Positions 33,280 to 42,699 of a DNA stretch of 64,000 nucleotides are shown here, one piece after another. The notes below the pieces were generated by a model that was given only the letters and a program-made list of their open reading frames with translations, was not told where the DNA came from and made no database searches. The translations under genes and the position numbers were made by a program. The first letter of the stretch is position 1. Each line of letters begins with the position of its first letter. Source of the stretch: an uncultured Halomonas sp. GTDB taxonomy: Bacteria > Pseudomonadota > Gammaproteobacteria > Pseudomonadales > Halomonadaceae. The stretch covers positions 1-64,000 of the forward strand of contig NZ_CANLTC010000020.1 in NCBI RefSeq assembly GCF_947493865.1, read 5' to 3'.

Positions 33280-34626
33280 ATGAATCTTTCAATGAACAAG
33301 GCAACCCTGGCAGGCCTCAAGGAAGCGACACGCTTGACACAAGCGGGCCAGTTGCAGGAAGCCACTGCCATGATACAGCGAGCGTTGAGCGGCGCCCCGG
33401 ACCCTGACGAAAGGACCGCATCCCGCCAAGCGTCGCCCAATGAGCAAGCCGTGGGTGAAACCATCGAAGGCAGTTGCCGAGTCGTCGAGGAATCGGAATC
33501 AACCACGCGCGCCGAACCTGAAGCAAAAAGCGACAAGGCAGGGAGCGATGAAACTCGAGCCCACCGGAAAAACGCGCGATTCGAACAGGCGCCGCCGGTA
33601 TCACGCCATACCTTCGATGTTGGGCAGCGCTTCGGCGGGCTAGGGGATCTGTTGCGCGAAAAACTGTCCGGCGTTGGCGGCCTCGATCTCGGGTCACCCA
33701 CTCCGGGGGATAAGCTGCCCGAAGGGGCGTCTTTCAAAAATGCCACCTTCACCAATCATGCCGGTAGTCGGGACTACAAGCTGTACGTTCCCAGCGGCTA
33801 TGAGGGGCAATCTCTGCCATTGATCGTCATGCTGCATGGCTGCACGCAAAACCCCGATGATTTCGCCGCCGGTACCGGCATGAACGCCCTGGCACAAGCG
33901 CAGCCTTGCCTGGTGCTCTATCCGGCTCAGCCGGGTTCAGCCAATCATTCAAAATGCTGGAACTGGTTCAAGGCCAGCGATCAACAGCGGGAACAGGGGG
34001 AGCCTGCCATCATTGCCGGCATGACCCGCAAGGTGCTCGAGGAGTATCACCTGGATAAAAGCCGGGTTTATGTGGCGGGGCTGTCCGCAGGCGGCGCCAT
34101 GGCCGCGACACTGGCCATGACCTACCCCGATCTTTATGCCGCGGTGGGCGTGCATTCCGGGCTGCCTCACGGCGCTGCCCAGGATTTGCCATCGGCACTT
34201 GCGGCCATGCAGGGGGGCAGTCAGCCCTTGGCGGGACTCAATAGGCAGGCAAGCGCCCCGACAGCATCAAAAATCCCTGGGATTCCTGCGATCATCTTTC
34301 ATGGCGACCGGGATACGACGGTGCATCCCAATAACGGTGATCGCATCGCCACACAGTGTCTTGCCTCTGCCGGCGTCAAAAAGTCCTCCGGTGCGAAGGC
34401 GGATGTCGCCATCAAACAGGACCGGGTACCAAATGGCCACGCCTATACCTGCACCGTTCATCAGAACATCCACGGTCAGGCACAGCTTGAACAGTGGTCG
34501 GTTCACGGTGCCGGCCACGCCTGGTCCGGCGGTACGCCTCGCGGTTCCTATACCGATCCCAAGGGCCCGAATGCCAGCCAGGAAATGCTGCGTTTTTTCC
34601 TGAGCCATTCGAAACCTGATGCGTGA
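33280..34626 (+). CDS. PHB-depolymerase-family esterase
   Basis: 448 residues. The first 150 are hydrophilic and low in complexity (RALSGAPDPDERT...), with no clear signal peptide. The catalytic domain (about 160-445) shows VMLHGCTQNPDDFA for the oxyanion region, the nucleophile GLSAGGAMA, Asp in FHGDRDTTVHP and His in VHGAGHAWSGG, a complete Ser-Asp-His triad as in LpqC/PHB-depolymerase esterases. It may cut short-chain polyhydroxyalkanoate or another ester. With no signal peptide it may act inside the cell. It is preceded by MITE B and followed by MITE A2 and a terminator. Confidence 0.8.
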   Translation: MNLSMNKATLAGLKEATRLTQAGQLQEATAMIQRALSGAPDPDERTASRQASPNEQAVGETIEGSCRVVEESESTTRAEPEAKSDKAGSDETRAHRKNARFEQAPPVSRHTFDVGQRFGGLGDLLREKLSGVGGLDLGSPTPGDKLPEGASFKNATFTNHAGSRDYKLYVPSGYEGQSLPLIVMLHGCTQNPDDFAAGTGMNALAQAQPCLVLYPAQPGSANHSKCWNWFKASDQQREQGEPAIIAGMTRKVLEEYHLDKSRVYVAGLSAGGAMAATLAMTYPDLYAAVGVHSGLPHGAAQDLPSALAAMQGGSQPLAGLNRQASAPTASKIPGIPAIIFHGDRDTTVHPNNGDRIATQCLASAGVKKSSGAKADVAIKQDRVPNGHAYTCTVHQNIHGQAQLEQWSVHGAGHAWSGGTPRGSYTDPKGPNASQEMLRFFLSHSKPDA

Positions 34627-34655
34627 GTTCTTAGACCGAGAATAGGTCTCATTAG

Positions 34656-34828
34656 GGAATTGCTGAATAAATAGACGAGCGAAATAAGCGGGCGTCGCTA
34701 CGCTGCAAGGCGCACGGAACACAGAAGGCGAGACATAACATGGGGTTAGGCGAGCCTTCGACCGGGCTGGCGCACCAGTACCGCGTAACGCAGTAATTCG
34801 TTCGCGTAGACATTTATGCAGTGATTCC
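34656..34828. mobile_element. MITE-like element, copy A2 (173 bp)
   Basis: Left end GGAATTGCTGAATAAAT, right end the complement of GGAATCACTGCATAAAT (14 of 17 matching). Four-base direct duplications TTAG flank both sides (34652-34655 and 34829-34832), as left by IS5-group transposases that prefer YTAR. Homologous over its length to copy A1 at 24339, with the core (34730-34754) identical to A1. Confidence 0.75.
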
Positions 34829-34835
34829 TTAGACG

Positions 34836-34862
34836 CCAGGCCAGATTAAGGCCTGGTTTTGC
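34836..34862 (+). terminator. Rho-independent terminator
   Basis: Stem CCAGGCC / GGCCTGG with a 7-base loop, followed by TTTTGCTT. It probably served the esterase gene originally; the MITE has since separated the two by about 200 bp. Confidence 0.7.
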
Positions 34863-34877
34863 TTATAGTCCCTCAAG

Positions 34878-34913
34878 AAGTTTGCACTAAAGTTTGTACT
34901 AAAGTTTGTACTA
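34878..34913 (+). repeat. Three tandem 12-bp repeats
   Basis: AAGTTTGCACTA, AAGTTTGTACTA and AAGTTTGTACTA in direct succession (34878-34913). They lie in an AT-rich 295-bp gap before cphB that holds no gene. One turn of helix plus one base per repeat would allow side-by-side protein binding. No terminal repeats or integrase gene accompany them. Confidence 0.55.
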
Positions 34914-35156
34914 AAAAGCGTAGCGAGATTTTATGTAAAATGAGGCTGCGCATTTTCATGCATTATAAATAACTAATAATATTTGCTGAGTAGAGTCGTT
35001 TCCTTCTAATGCGATGTCGTAGCGAAATATTATGAGCCTGACTGGGATAAGTGAGGTTATATTGGCAAGGAAAACGCATCGCCTATCCGGCACTTTATTC
35101 ATTTAGACATTGCGTCATCATGTCCCCAAAAGCGTCGCTAGGCGGCGAACAGGTTT

Positions 35157-35999
35157 ATGGCTTCTCAGCTCCATACCGCAGCGGGCCGCATCGTGGCCAT
35201 CGGCGGTGCCGAGGATAAGACATCCGATCTGGAAATCCTGAAGCGGGTTTTTGAACTCGCCCCCAAGGGCAACGATGAAGTCGCCATCATTGCTACTGCC
35301 AGTGGTATTCCCGAGCAGGTACTTCCCATCTATCAGGCAGCCTTTGAGCGTCTTGGGGCGAGCCGTGTCCATGCGCTGGATATACAGGATCGCAAGCAGG
35401 CCTCAGATCCCGACAACGTCGAGCTGATCCGCCAGAGCGGGGTGATTTTCTTCACCGGCGGTGATCAGCTGCGACTGACCAATGTGTTCGGCGGTTCGTC
35501 AACGCTAACAGCCATTCGCGAACGCCTGATGGGCGGCGCGGTGGTGGCGGGTACCAGCGCGGGCGCCGCGGCCTTGCCGAGCACCATGATCTATAATGGT
35601 GCTTCTGCTGATGCGTTGCGCAAGGGCGGTGTCAACATGACATCCGGTCTCGGTTTTATCGACTACCTTATCATTGACAGTCACTTTCTCGAACGCGGTC
35701 GCTTCTCACGCTTGATGCAGATCGGTGCGAGCAACCCGGAGTATCTGGGGGTAGGTTTGGGGGAGGATGCCGGCGTGATCGTGCATCCCAACCGGATTCT
35801 CGAAGCCATCGGCCCGGGGCATGTCATCCTCATCGACAGTCGTGACCTGGCGAGCTCGAATATTGCCGATCTATCGATGGGGGAGCCGATAGCCGTCGAG
35901 AACATGATTCTTCATGCTATGGTCAGCGGTCACGGGTTCGACATCGAGGCGAGGCGCTATCTCGTCGCCGAGGAGCTTGACACTCTACTGGCAGAATAA
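35157..35999 (+). CDS. cphB: Cyanophycinase
   Basis: 280 residues. Peptidase S51-like fold with the nucleophile Ser134 in AGTSAGA, IVAIGGAED at the N-terminus and FFTGGDQLRL before the nucleophile, typical of cyanophycinase. It cuts the beta-Asp-Arg polymer cyanophycin into beta-Asp-Arg dipeptides in the cytosol. cphA starts one base after its stop. Ribosome site is only a weak ACAGG. No signal peptide, so it is an intracellular (CphB) form rather than secreted CphE. Confidence 0.92.
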   Translation: MASQLHTAAGRIVAIGGAEDKTSDLEILKRVFELAPKGNDEVAIIATASGIPEQVLPIYQAAFERLGASRVHALDIQDRKQASDPDNVELIRQSGVIFFTGGDQLRLTNVFGGSSTLTAIRERLMGGAVVAGTSAGAAALPSTMIYNGASADALRKGGVNMTSGLGFIDYLIIDSHFLERGRFSRLMQIGASNPEYLGVGLGEDAGVIVHPNRILEAIGPGHVILIDSRDLASSNIADLSMGEPIAVENMILHAMVSGHGFDIEARRYLVAEELDTLLAE

Positions 36000-36000
36000 A

Positions 36001-38622
36001 ATGAACATTCTGGAGCATCGTGCATTAAGGGGGCCGAACTACTATAGCCGCTATCGAGCCATTTATATGCGCCTGGACATCGGCGAACTCGAGGAGCGGC
36101 CAAGCGATACCGTGCCCGGTATCGTCGAGCGGATCAGCGGGCTTCTTCCCACGCTGCAGGAGCATCGCTGTTCCGTTGGCCACCCTGGCGGTTTTCTGGA
36201 GCGGTTGGGCCGAGGCACCTGGGCGGGGCATATCGTCGAGCATGTGGCGATCGAGCTGCAGAATCTGATCGGTTTCTCCGTAGGTTACGGCAAGACGGTG
36301 GATTCCTATGAGCGCGGCATCTATAACGTCGTGTATCGCTACCGGGACGAGGCCTGCGGGCTAGCCGCCGGGGTCGAAGCCGTGTCGTTCGTCGAGGCGC
36401 TGTTCAGCGGTGACGATATCGACATGGCGGCGATTATCGCTCGACTCAAGGAGGTGCGCGATGCCCATATGCTGGGGCCCTCCACGGCGGCGATCATTGC
36501 TGCTGCGGAGCGTCGCGGTATCTCCTGGGCCCGTCTGAACGAGAACAGCAGCTACATTCAGCTGGGCCAGGGCCATCGTCAGCAGCGTATCCAGGCCACG
36601 GTGACCGGGCGCACGGACCTTATCAGCCACAGCATCGCCGGCGACAAGGACTGGACCAAGCAGGTGCTCGGCGATGCGGGCGTTCCGGTACCTCATGGGT
36701 TTGTCTGCACTTCATTCGAAGAGGCCCTCGAGGCGGTAGAGTCCATCGGCTATCCCGTGGCGGTCAAGCCGCTTGAAGGCAACCACGGCCGGGGCGTGAG
36801 TACGGATATCCAGAATGACAGCGAGCTAGAAGAGGCCTTCGTCATTGCCTCCCGGCGTAATCCGGAGGTGATCGTCGAGCAATTCATCCGGGGCGAAGAT
36901 CATCGCTTGCTGGTGATCGATGGCAAGCTGGTCGCCGCGGCACGACGGCGACCGGCCCATGTGGTGGGCGATGGCAGCGCCACGCTGCAGGCGCTGGTGG
37001 AGCGAGAAAATCAGGACCCGCGACGGGGCGTCGGCCACGAGAACCTGCTCACCCAGATCGATGTGGATGAGCAGTCTCTGCGCCTGCTCGGTCAGCAGAA
37101 CCTGACCCTGCAAAGCGTCATTCCCAAGGACATGATCGTCTTTCTGAAGCCCACGGCAAATCTGAGCACCGGCGGCACGGCAACGGATGTGACCGACGAT
37201 GTTCATCCCGAGGTGCGCTATATCGCGGAGCGTATCTCGCGATTGATAGGACTCGATATCATTGGTATCGACCTTCTGGCGGAGAGTCTTTCCCGGCCCT
37301 TGGAGGAGCAGTCCGCGGCGGTGGTCGAGGTCAACGCCGGGCCGGGGTTTCGCATGCATCTGTCGCCGACCCATGGCAAGGAACGCGATGTCGGCCAACC
37401 GGTAATCGACATGCTGTTTCCGGTCAGCGACGACACTGGCCGCATTCCCATCGTTGCGGTCACCGGCACCAACGGCAAGACCACCACGGTCCGCCTGCTC
37501 TCACACATACTGCGCCAAGCCGGCCGCAACGTCGGCATGGCCTGCACCGGCACGATCGAAATCGACAACCATGTCGTTCTGCGCGGCGACTACAGCGGGC
37601 CTCAGGCAGCGACCATCGTGTTGCGGGAGCCCACGGTGGAGTATGCGGTGCTCGAGGTGGCCCGAGGCGGCGTCATGCGCCGTGGGTTGGGGTTCGATGA
37701 ATGCGACGTGGGGGTGTTGCTCAATATCGCAAGCGACCATCTGGGTGAGCACGATATCCATACTCTGGATGAACTGGCCCGCTGCAAGAGGGTGGTGATC
37801 GATGCTGTTCACTCCGGGGGAACGGCGGTGCTCAACGCGGACGATCCTCGGGTGTTCGACAGCCAGGAATGGGCTCGTGGCAATGTGGTTTTCTTTACCC
37901 TCGACCCCGAGTCGCCGCCGGTGCAGCAGCACGTCGAGAAGCATGGCGTGGCCTTTACCGTGCAAAACGACCGTATCGTCTTGCGCCAGGGTCAGGTCGA
38001 GGCCGAGGTAATTTCGGTGGTGGATGTGCCCATCACCTTCGAAGGTCTCGCCCGCTTCAACGTCGCCAACGCCCTGGCCGCCAGCGCCGCCGCCTATGCC
38101 CTGGGGCTTTCCATCGGCGATATTCAGATGGGGCTGCGGACGTTTCATCCGACACCGGGGCAGAATCCCGGGCGCACCAATCTCATTGAAGTGGGCGGCT
38201 TGAAGGTGCTGATCGACTATGGGCACAACGTTCCTGCCCTTGAAGCGCTGGGTGAACTCGTCAGCGGTATTCCAGCGCATCGGCGTATCGGCGTGGCAAG
38301 CGCGCCGGGTAATCGCCGGGACGAGGATTTGTTCGATCTCGGGGTTCATCTCGCCAGAATGCACGACGTGGTGTTCATCTGCGAGACGGACCCGCGCGGG
38401 CGGGCCATCGGGGAAGCCGCTGGCTTGTTGCGCGATGGCGCAGAGTCCGTATCCGGCGCCTGTCGCACCGAGATCATCATGCAGGAAGAGCAGGCCGTCA
38501 TCAGGGCACTCGATGAAGCCGATGAGGGCGATCTGCTGGTACTGCTGATCGACGGCGTCGATGATGCCATCGAGCGTCTCAAGGGACGCCGGTTCGCGGC
38601 CTCGACGAGCGATGCTGGCTAG
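36001..38622 (+). CDS. cphA: Cyanophycin synthetase
   Basis: 873 residues, the normal length. N-terminal domain (1-160), ATP-grasp domain (about 215-470, with YPVAVKPLEGNHGRGV) that adds Asp to the backbone, and a Mur-ligase-like domain (from about 480; P-loop AVTGTNGKTTTVRLL) that adds Arg to Asp side chains. A complete, active-looking bifunctional enzyme. The ATG at 36001 directly follows the cphB stop; the longer frame upstream is an overlap artefact. With cphB and iadA it makes a full storage cycle for nitrogen, carbon and energy. Confidence 0.95.
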   Translation: MNILEHRALRGPNYYSRYRAIYMRLDIGELEERPSDTVPGIVERISGLLPTLQEHRCSVGHPGGFLERLGRGTWAGHIVEHVAIELQNLIGFSVGYGKTVDSYERGIYNVVYRYRDEACGLAAGVEAVSFVEALFSGDDIDMAAIIARLKEVRDAHMLGPSTAAIIAAAERRGISWARLNENSSYIQLGQGHRQQRIQATVTGRTDLISHSIAGDKDWTKQVLGDAGVPVPHGFVCTSFEEALEAVESIGYPVAVKPLEGNHGRGVSTDIQNDSELEEAFVIASRRNPEVIVEQFIRGEDHRLLVIDGKLVAAARRRPAHVVGDGSATLQALVERENQDPRRGVGHENLLTQIDVDEQSLRLLGQQNLTLQSVIPKDMIVFLKPTANLSTGGTATDVTDDVHPEVRYIAERISRLIGLDIIGIDLLAESLSRPLEEQSAAVVEVNAGPGFRMHLSPTHGKERDVGQPVIDMLFPVSDDTGRIPIVAVTGTNGKTTTVRLLSHILRQAGRNVGMACTGTIEIDNHVVLRGDYSGPQAATIVLREPTVEYAVLEVARGGVMRRGLGFDECDVGVLLNIASDHLGEHDIHTLDELARCKRVVIDAVHSGGTAVLNADDPRVFDSQEWARGNVVFFTLDPESPPVQQHVEKHGVAFTVQNDRIVLRQGQVEAEVISVVDVPITFEGLARFNVANALAASAAAYALGLSIGDIQMGLRTFHPTPGQNPGRTNLIEVGGLKVLIDYGHNVPALEALGELVSGIPAHRRIGVASAPGNRRDEDLFDLGVHLARMHDVVFICETDPRGRAIGEAAGLLRDGAESVSGACRTEIIMQEEQAVIRALDEADEGDLLVLLIDGVDDAIERLKGRRFAASTSDAG

Positions 38623-38663
38623 CAGAAACACCAATGTAAACTTCACTACAAGCGGTCCGCACC

Positions 38664-39821
38664 ATGACTCCTGATCACGCCACGCCACTGCTGACCCTGC
38701 TGCGGGCCGGACGGCTCTACACACCTGCACCCGTCGACGAGACGGATATCCTGATCGCCGACGGTCGCATCGCAGCGCTGGGTCACGATCTCGCCATCCC
38801 CGAGGGGTGGCCGGTGACCCTGGTAGAGGCGCCTGAGCTGACCGCCGTGCCGGCCTTTATCGATCAGCACGTGCATGTCACTGGCGGCGGCGGTGAAGGG
38901 GGCTGCGGCACCCGCTGCCCGGAGATCACCGCCGATGAGATCGTCAGCATGGGGATCGCAACGGTGGTGGGGGTGCTGGGTACCGACAGCATCAGTCGCA
39001 CCCCGGCGGATCTTCTGGCCAAGGTGCGGGGGCTGCGGGCGGAGGGCGTTTCGGCCTATATGTACACTGGCGCGTATCGCGTGCCGCCACCGACCTTGAC
39101 CGGCGATCTGCAGCGCGATCTGGCCTGGATTCCCGAAGTCATTGGCCTGGGCGAGCTGGCAATCTCGGATCACCGTTCGAGTCAGCCGCGTCAGGACGAG
39201 ATCGAGCGTCTGGTCAGCGATGTGCGGGTCGGGGCCATGCTGGCGGGCAAGCGCGGTATCTGTCACTTTCATCTTGGCGATGGAAAGCGGGGACTGGAGC
39301 CGCTGCGTCGCCTTTTGACCGAGACCGAGATCCCCGCGGACCAGGTCATTCCTACCCACGTGAATCGCCTTCGTGCGTTGCTCGAAGACGCCGCGGACTA
39401 TGCCTTGACGTTTGACGCCTGCGTGGATGTGACCGCTTTCGAGGACGCCGGCGAAGGGCTTTCAGCGTTTGACGCAGTCGCTTTTCTGCTCGAGCGCGGC
39501 GTCCCGGTAGAACGCATCACCCTGAGCTCTGACTGCAACGGCAGCCTGCCGGAGTTTGATGCAAAGGGTGAATACCTGGGGATGGGCGTTGCGCGTAACA
39601 CTGCCTTGATCATGGACTGGCGGCGCCTGGTGCGCGAACAGGTACTGCCACTGGAACAGGCCTTGGGATTGATCTCGGGCAACGTGGCCCGGGTGCTCGG
39701 GCTACAGGCATATAAGGGGCGTTTAGCCGTGGGCTTCGATGCCGACATAACCCTGCTCGATAGCGCGCTGCAGCCGCAAATGACCTTTGTGGCTGGCCGC
39801 TGTCTTTATGGTGCCAGGTAG
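38664..39821 (+). CDS. iadA: Isoaspartyl dipeptidase (beta-Asp-Arg cleavage)
   Basis: 385-residue amidohydrolase-fold enzyme. Metal ligands by motif: His69 and His71 (QHVHV), His201 (CHFHL), His232 (PTHVNR) and Asp290 (LSSDCNG). In E. coli IadA the bridging ligand is a carboxylated Lys162 (KCAISDHRS); here the aligned residue is Glu164 (ELAISDHRS). A Glu can serve as bridging ligand without carboxylation. The gene ends the cph cluster, so its likely substrate is the beta-Asp-Arg released by CphB. It starts 41 bases after cphA. Confidence 0.88.
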   Translation: MTPDHATPLLTLLRAGRLYTPAPVDETDILIADGRIAALGHDLAIPEGWPVTLVEAPELTAVPAFIDQHVHVTGGGGEGGCGTRCPEITADEIVSMGIATVVGVLGTDSISRTPADLLAKVRGLRAEGVSAYMYTGAYRVPPPTLTGDLQRDLAWIPEVIGLGELAISDHRSSQPRQDEIERLVSDVRVGAMLAGKRGICHFHLGDGKRGLEPLRRLLTETEIPADQVIPTHVNRLRALLEDAADYALTFDACVDVTAFEDAGEGLSAFDAVAFLLERGVPVERITLSSDCNGSLPEFDAKGEYLGMGVARNTALIMDWRRLVREQVLPLEQALGLISGNVARVLGLQAYKGRLAVGFDADITLLDSALQPQMTFVAGRCLYGAR

Positions 39822-39907
39822 CGCGACGAACTCAGGGTAGTGGGAGCCACGAACCCCCGTGTCGATCCAGCGGGGCGCGGTAATCACAAGATGCGTATTG
39901 GGCGGAT

Positions 39908-41578
39908 TCAGCCGGTGGTCGCAATATCTCGATATTGGAGGTGTTGCATGGGACTATCACATGGTCGGGGCGAGGAACAGCCGGAGCGAACGGCCTCGTC
40001 GACGGGTTCTTTCGCCCTTCTGGCGGCGGGTGAAGGGGACAGATAATGGCGGGCCTCGCGCAGCACCAGCCAGCGTCCCCGGTAGCGAAACGCCCGGGCA
40101 TCGACAGGGGTAGCCGAGGCGTCTTTTGTCGTGGTGACGATGAGGCCGTCGGGATGCCGCTGACTCCACGCCTGGACATCTTCTTCGTCGATTTCCTGCA
40201 AGGGTGTCGTCAGGCGCCCGACAAAGCCAAAAGTGGCCTGATAGTCGAAGCCTGCGATGGTTACGGCCTTGCCGTCGGCCTGCCAATCGGCGATGACCCG
40301 CGACGGTGCGCTGATGTCGTAGGCGCTCCACAAGGGGCCGAGCATGACATGCACGGCCATGACCCAGGCCAGCGCATTGAACAGCACCATCCCGCGCAGC
40401 ATCGCCACCGGCGAGCGCAGCCGCAGGAAAAGGCTGCCAATCGCCAAGGCGAGCAGCAGCAGCGCGCCGATGGGGTCGATGCCTTCGCGCAACAGTGGCT
40501 TTCCCGCGATGTCGAGCAGCAAGCCGGCAATCGCCAGTAGTGCCCAGCCCACTCCCATGCCCCAGAGGCGGGGCAGTGGCGCGGGCAATTGTCGAGACAG
40601 CCCCCGAGCGCCAAGCAACGCCAGGGCCGGCAGCAGCGGCATCAGGTAGTGGATCTGCTTCCCGCTGATCAGCATGAAAAGCACCAGCGTGCCCAGGGCC
40701 CAGCAACCCAGGAGGCGCACCGCGCGATCATGCAGCCGAAGCCGAGGCCAGAGCGGCGGCCAGGTCCAGGCGGGAAACAGCAGCACCGGCAGCAAGAGCA
40801 AGTACCAGTACCAGGGACGCGCATGGTCCATGGCCTCGACCAGGCGATCGGCGGTCTGCCCCCAGAACAGCTGCCGTGCGAAGGCCTCGCCGCCCACCCA
40901 AGCCGCCGACAAGGCCCAGGCCAGCAGCATCAGAACCGCCAATCCCAGCGCCAGCCCCGCGCCTTTCCACCAGGCGAACGTTACCTGGCCACGCCAGTAG
41001 GGTGCCGCCAGCACGATCACCAGCCAGGCCACCAGTGCCGCGGGACCCTTGGCGAGTAGCGCCAACCCCAGCCATACACCGGCACCGAGCCACCGGCTGC
41101 GTGGGGGAAGCGAGTCGAACGAGACCAGCGGCACGATCGCGCCGAGCACGCAGGCGGTCAGCAGCACATCGAACATCACCACGCCGCTATAGGTGAGCCA
41201 CAGCAGCATGGCGGCCAGGATAAGGGTCGCTTTCCAGGCATAATCGCTATCTCCCAGGCGCCGGGCGATGCGGAACAGCTGTAGATGCGCCAATAGCGCC
41301 GCCAGCGGCGCAATCAATTTGGGCCAGGCATCGTTGACGCCGAAGAGCTTCCAACCCAGCTGAATCAGCCAGAACAGCAGCGGAGGCTTGTCCGGGTAGA
41401 GCGCGCCGTTCATGTGCGGGACGAGGAACTGATGTTGCTGCCACATTTCCCAGGCCACACTGACGTAGCGGGTTTCATCGATGGGAAGATAGGGGCGTGC
41501 CAAAGCAACCAGAGCGATCAATAAATAAACGATAAATAGTGCAAGAGCATTTAAAAGGCGGGTAGGAACTTGGCGCAT
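39908..41578 (-). CDS. ArnT/GT39-like membrane glycosyltransferase A
   Basis: 556 residues with about 11-12 membrane helices. The N-terminal DETRY (LPIDETRYV) and DKPPL (YPDKPPLLFW) motifs are the catalytic and donor-binding signatures of ArnT-type transferases, which use polyprenyl-phosphate-linked sugars to modify lipid A or LPS on the periplasmic side. The C-terminal periplasmic domain (about 430-556) is longer than needed and ends in a low-complexity tail. The start at 41578 lies 16 bases after the metallophosphatase stop; the longer frame to 41656 would overlap that gene. Confidence 0.8.
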   Translation of the reverse strand: MRQVPTRLLNALALFIVYLLIALVALARPYLPIDETRYVSVAWEMWQQHQFLVPHMNGALYPDKPPLLFWLIQLGWKLFGVNDAWPKLIAPLAALLAHLQLFRIARRLGDSDYAWKATLILAAMLLWLTYSGVVMFDVLLTACVLGAIVPLVSFDSLPPRSRWLGAGVWLGLALLAKGPAALVAWLVIVLAAPYWRGQVTFAWWKGAGLALGLAVLMLLAWALSAAWVGGEAFARQLFWGQTADRLVEAMDHARPWYWYLLLLPVLLFPAWTWPPLWPRLRLHDRAVRLLGCWALGTLVLFMLISGKQIHYLMPLLPALALLGARGLSRQLPAPLPRLWGMGVGWALLAIAGLLLDIAGKPLLREGIDPIGALLLLALAIGSLFLRLRSPVAMLRGMVLFNALAWVMAVHVMLGPLWSAYDISAPSRVIADWQADGKAVTIAGFDYQATFGFVGRLTTPLQEIDEEDVQAWSQRHPDGLIVTTTKDASATPVDARAFRYRGRWLVLREARHYLSPSPAARRAKEPVDEAVRSGCSSPRPCDSPMQHLQYRDIATTG

Positions 41579-41594
41579 CTTATTCGTGCCTGCT

Positions 41595-42665
41595 TCAGGA
41601 CCGTTGATTGCAGGTTCTGCGGCCAGCATCGAGGGCCAAGCCAGTCTTCGCCGCAAGGAACTGCCATGCGTACTCGCCTTCGGAGAGATCGAGCTTCAGC
41701 ACACCGTAGGTATTGCCGATCAAGTACTCGGAGAAGGCTGCCGGGTCCCTGGGCCCATCCGGGGGTGTGCCGCCGGTGCCGACCACGAAGGTCGTAATGC
41801 CGTTATCGGCGTCGATCCGGCCCTTTGCATCCAGTGGTCGCGTGCGTTCATAGAAATGGTTGTGGCCATTGAGAACCAGCGTCACGCCATTGCGGTAGAG
41901 CAACTCGAACAGGCGCCGGGCGTTTTCGCTGTCGTCACGTCGTTTGGTCGAGAAAGCCGGTTTGTGAAAGAAGGCAAGCACGCAGCGATTGTCCGATTTC
42001 TTCAGCTTGGCTTCGAGCCAGCGCGCCTGATCGGAATCCTCGTCGGCTGCCACCTCGCTATTGAGCGACAGGATGAGCCAGCCGTTCATTTCCCATGCGT
42101 AGTAGCCACGGCGTCCAGGACCCGCTTGAGAATCCCAGTAATCGTAATAGGCATAGGCGTTATGGGAGTGATACTCATGGTTGCCCGGAGCAGGGTAGGT
42201 ACGGTCCTTGAAGCCGCCCCAGTAGGTGTCGTAGCAGAGTGCGAAATCCGCAGGTGAACCGTCAGGGTAGGCAAGATCGCCAAGAGCCAGTACCGGCACG
42301 CCCGGATGCTCAGCGATAAGCTGCCTCGTCTGCAGGGCCCCCGCATCCTTCAATGGTTCGGCATGCGTCTGGCCAAAGAAATAAGCGAGGTTGCGCAGCG
42401 TCTTGTCGAAACCTTCATGAGAGTGGCAGCGGGCAATATCGCCGGCAGCCAATAGCGTTGTCTTGTCTTCCAGGGCTGGCTCGCCATCCGCCTTGTGCAA
42501 CTGGGACGCCTCGGCTTTTTCAGGCAATAAATGATTGTCGAACCAGGATGAAAGCATGGAGGGGAGCTGGCCATGGGTTGCCTGAATGGACAGGGCACCA
42601 AGCAGCAGGAAGGTGGCCAGGAATGCCCCGATTGTTTTCGAGGATTTTTTGAGCTTGGTAGACAA
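41595..42665 (-). CDS. Secreted calcineurin-like metallophosphoesterase
   Basis: 356 residues. Signal anchor or signal peptide (KTIGAFLATFLLLGALSIQA). Dimetal-site motifs in order: AAGDIARC, LALGDLAYPDG, PGNHEYH, FFHKPAFS and GHNHFYERT, as in purple-acid-phosphatase-like enzymes. The start is probably TTG at 42665, which has AAGGTGG seven bases upstream; a TTG at 42686 would put the ribosome site inside the gene. A CTTAAG-type box lies just upstream at 42716-42732. Cotranscribed with glycosyltransferase A. Might remove phosphate from lipid A or another envelope substrate; that is inference. Confidence 0.75.
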   Translation of the reverse strand: MSTKLKKSSKTIGAFLATFLLLGALSIQATHGQLPSMLSSWFDNHLLPEKAEASQLHKADGEPALEDKTTLLAAGDIARCHSHEGFDKTLRNLAYFFGQTHAEPLKDAGALQTRQLIAEHPGVPVLALGDLAYPDGSPADFALCYDTYWGGFKDRTYPAPGNHEYHSHNAYAYYDYWDSQAGPGRRGYYAWEMNGWLILSLNSEVAADEDSDQARWLEAKLKKSDNRCVLAFFHKPAFSTKRRDDSENARRLFELLYRNGVTLVLNGHNHFYERTRPLDAKGRIDADNGITTFVVGTGGTPPDGPRDPAAFSEYLIGNTYGVLKLDLSEGEYAWQFLAAKTGLALDAGRRTCNQRS

Positions 42666-42699
42666 AGTTTGCCACCTTTCAACCAATGAATGGCTCTTT

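Noticed and set aside
34878..34913. Tandem repeats as a CRISPR array
   Set aside because: Units are 12 bp and contiguous with no spacers; no cas genes are nearby.
40046..41196. Plus-strand open frames opposite glycosyltransferase A
   Set aside because: Gln/Pro/Arg-rich antisense shadows of a membrane protein gene.
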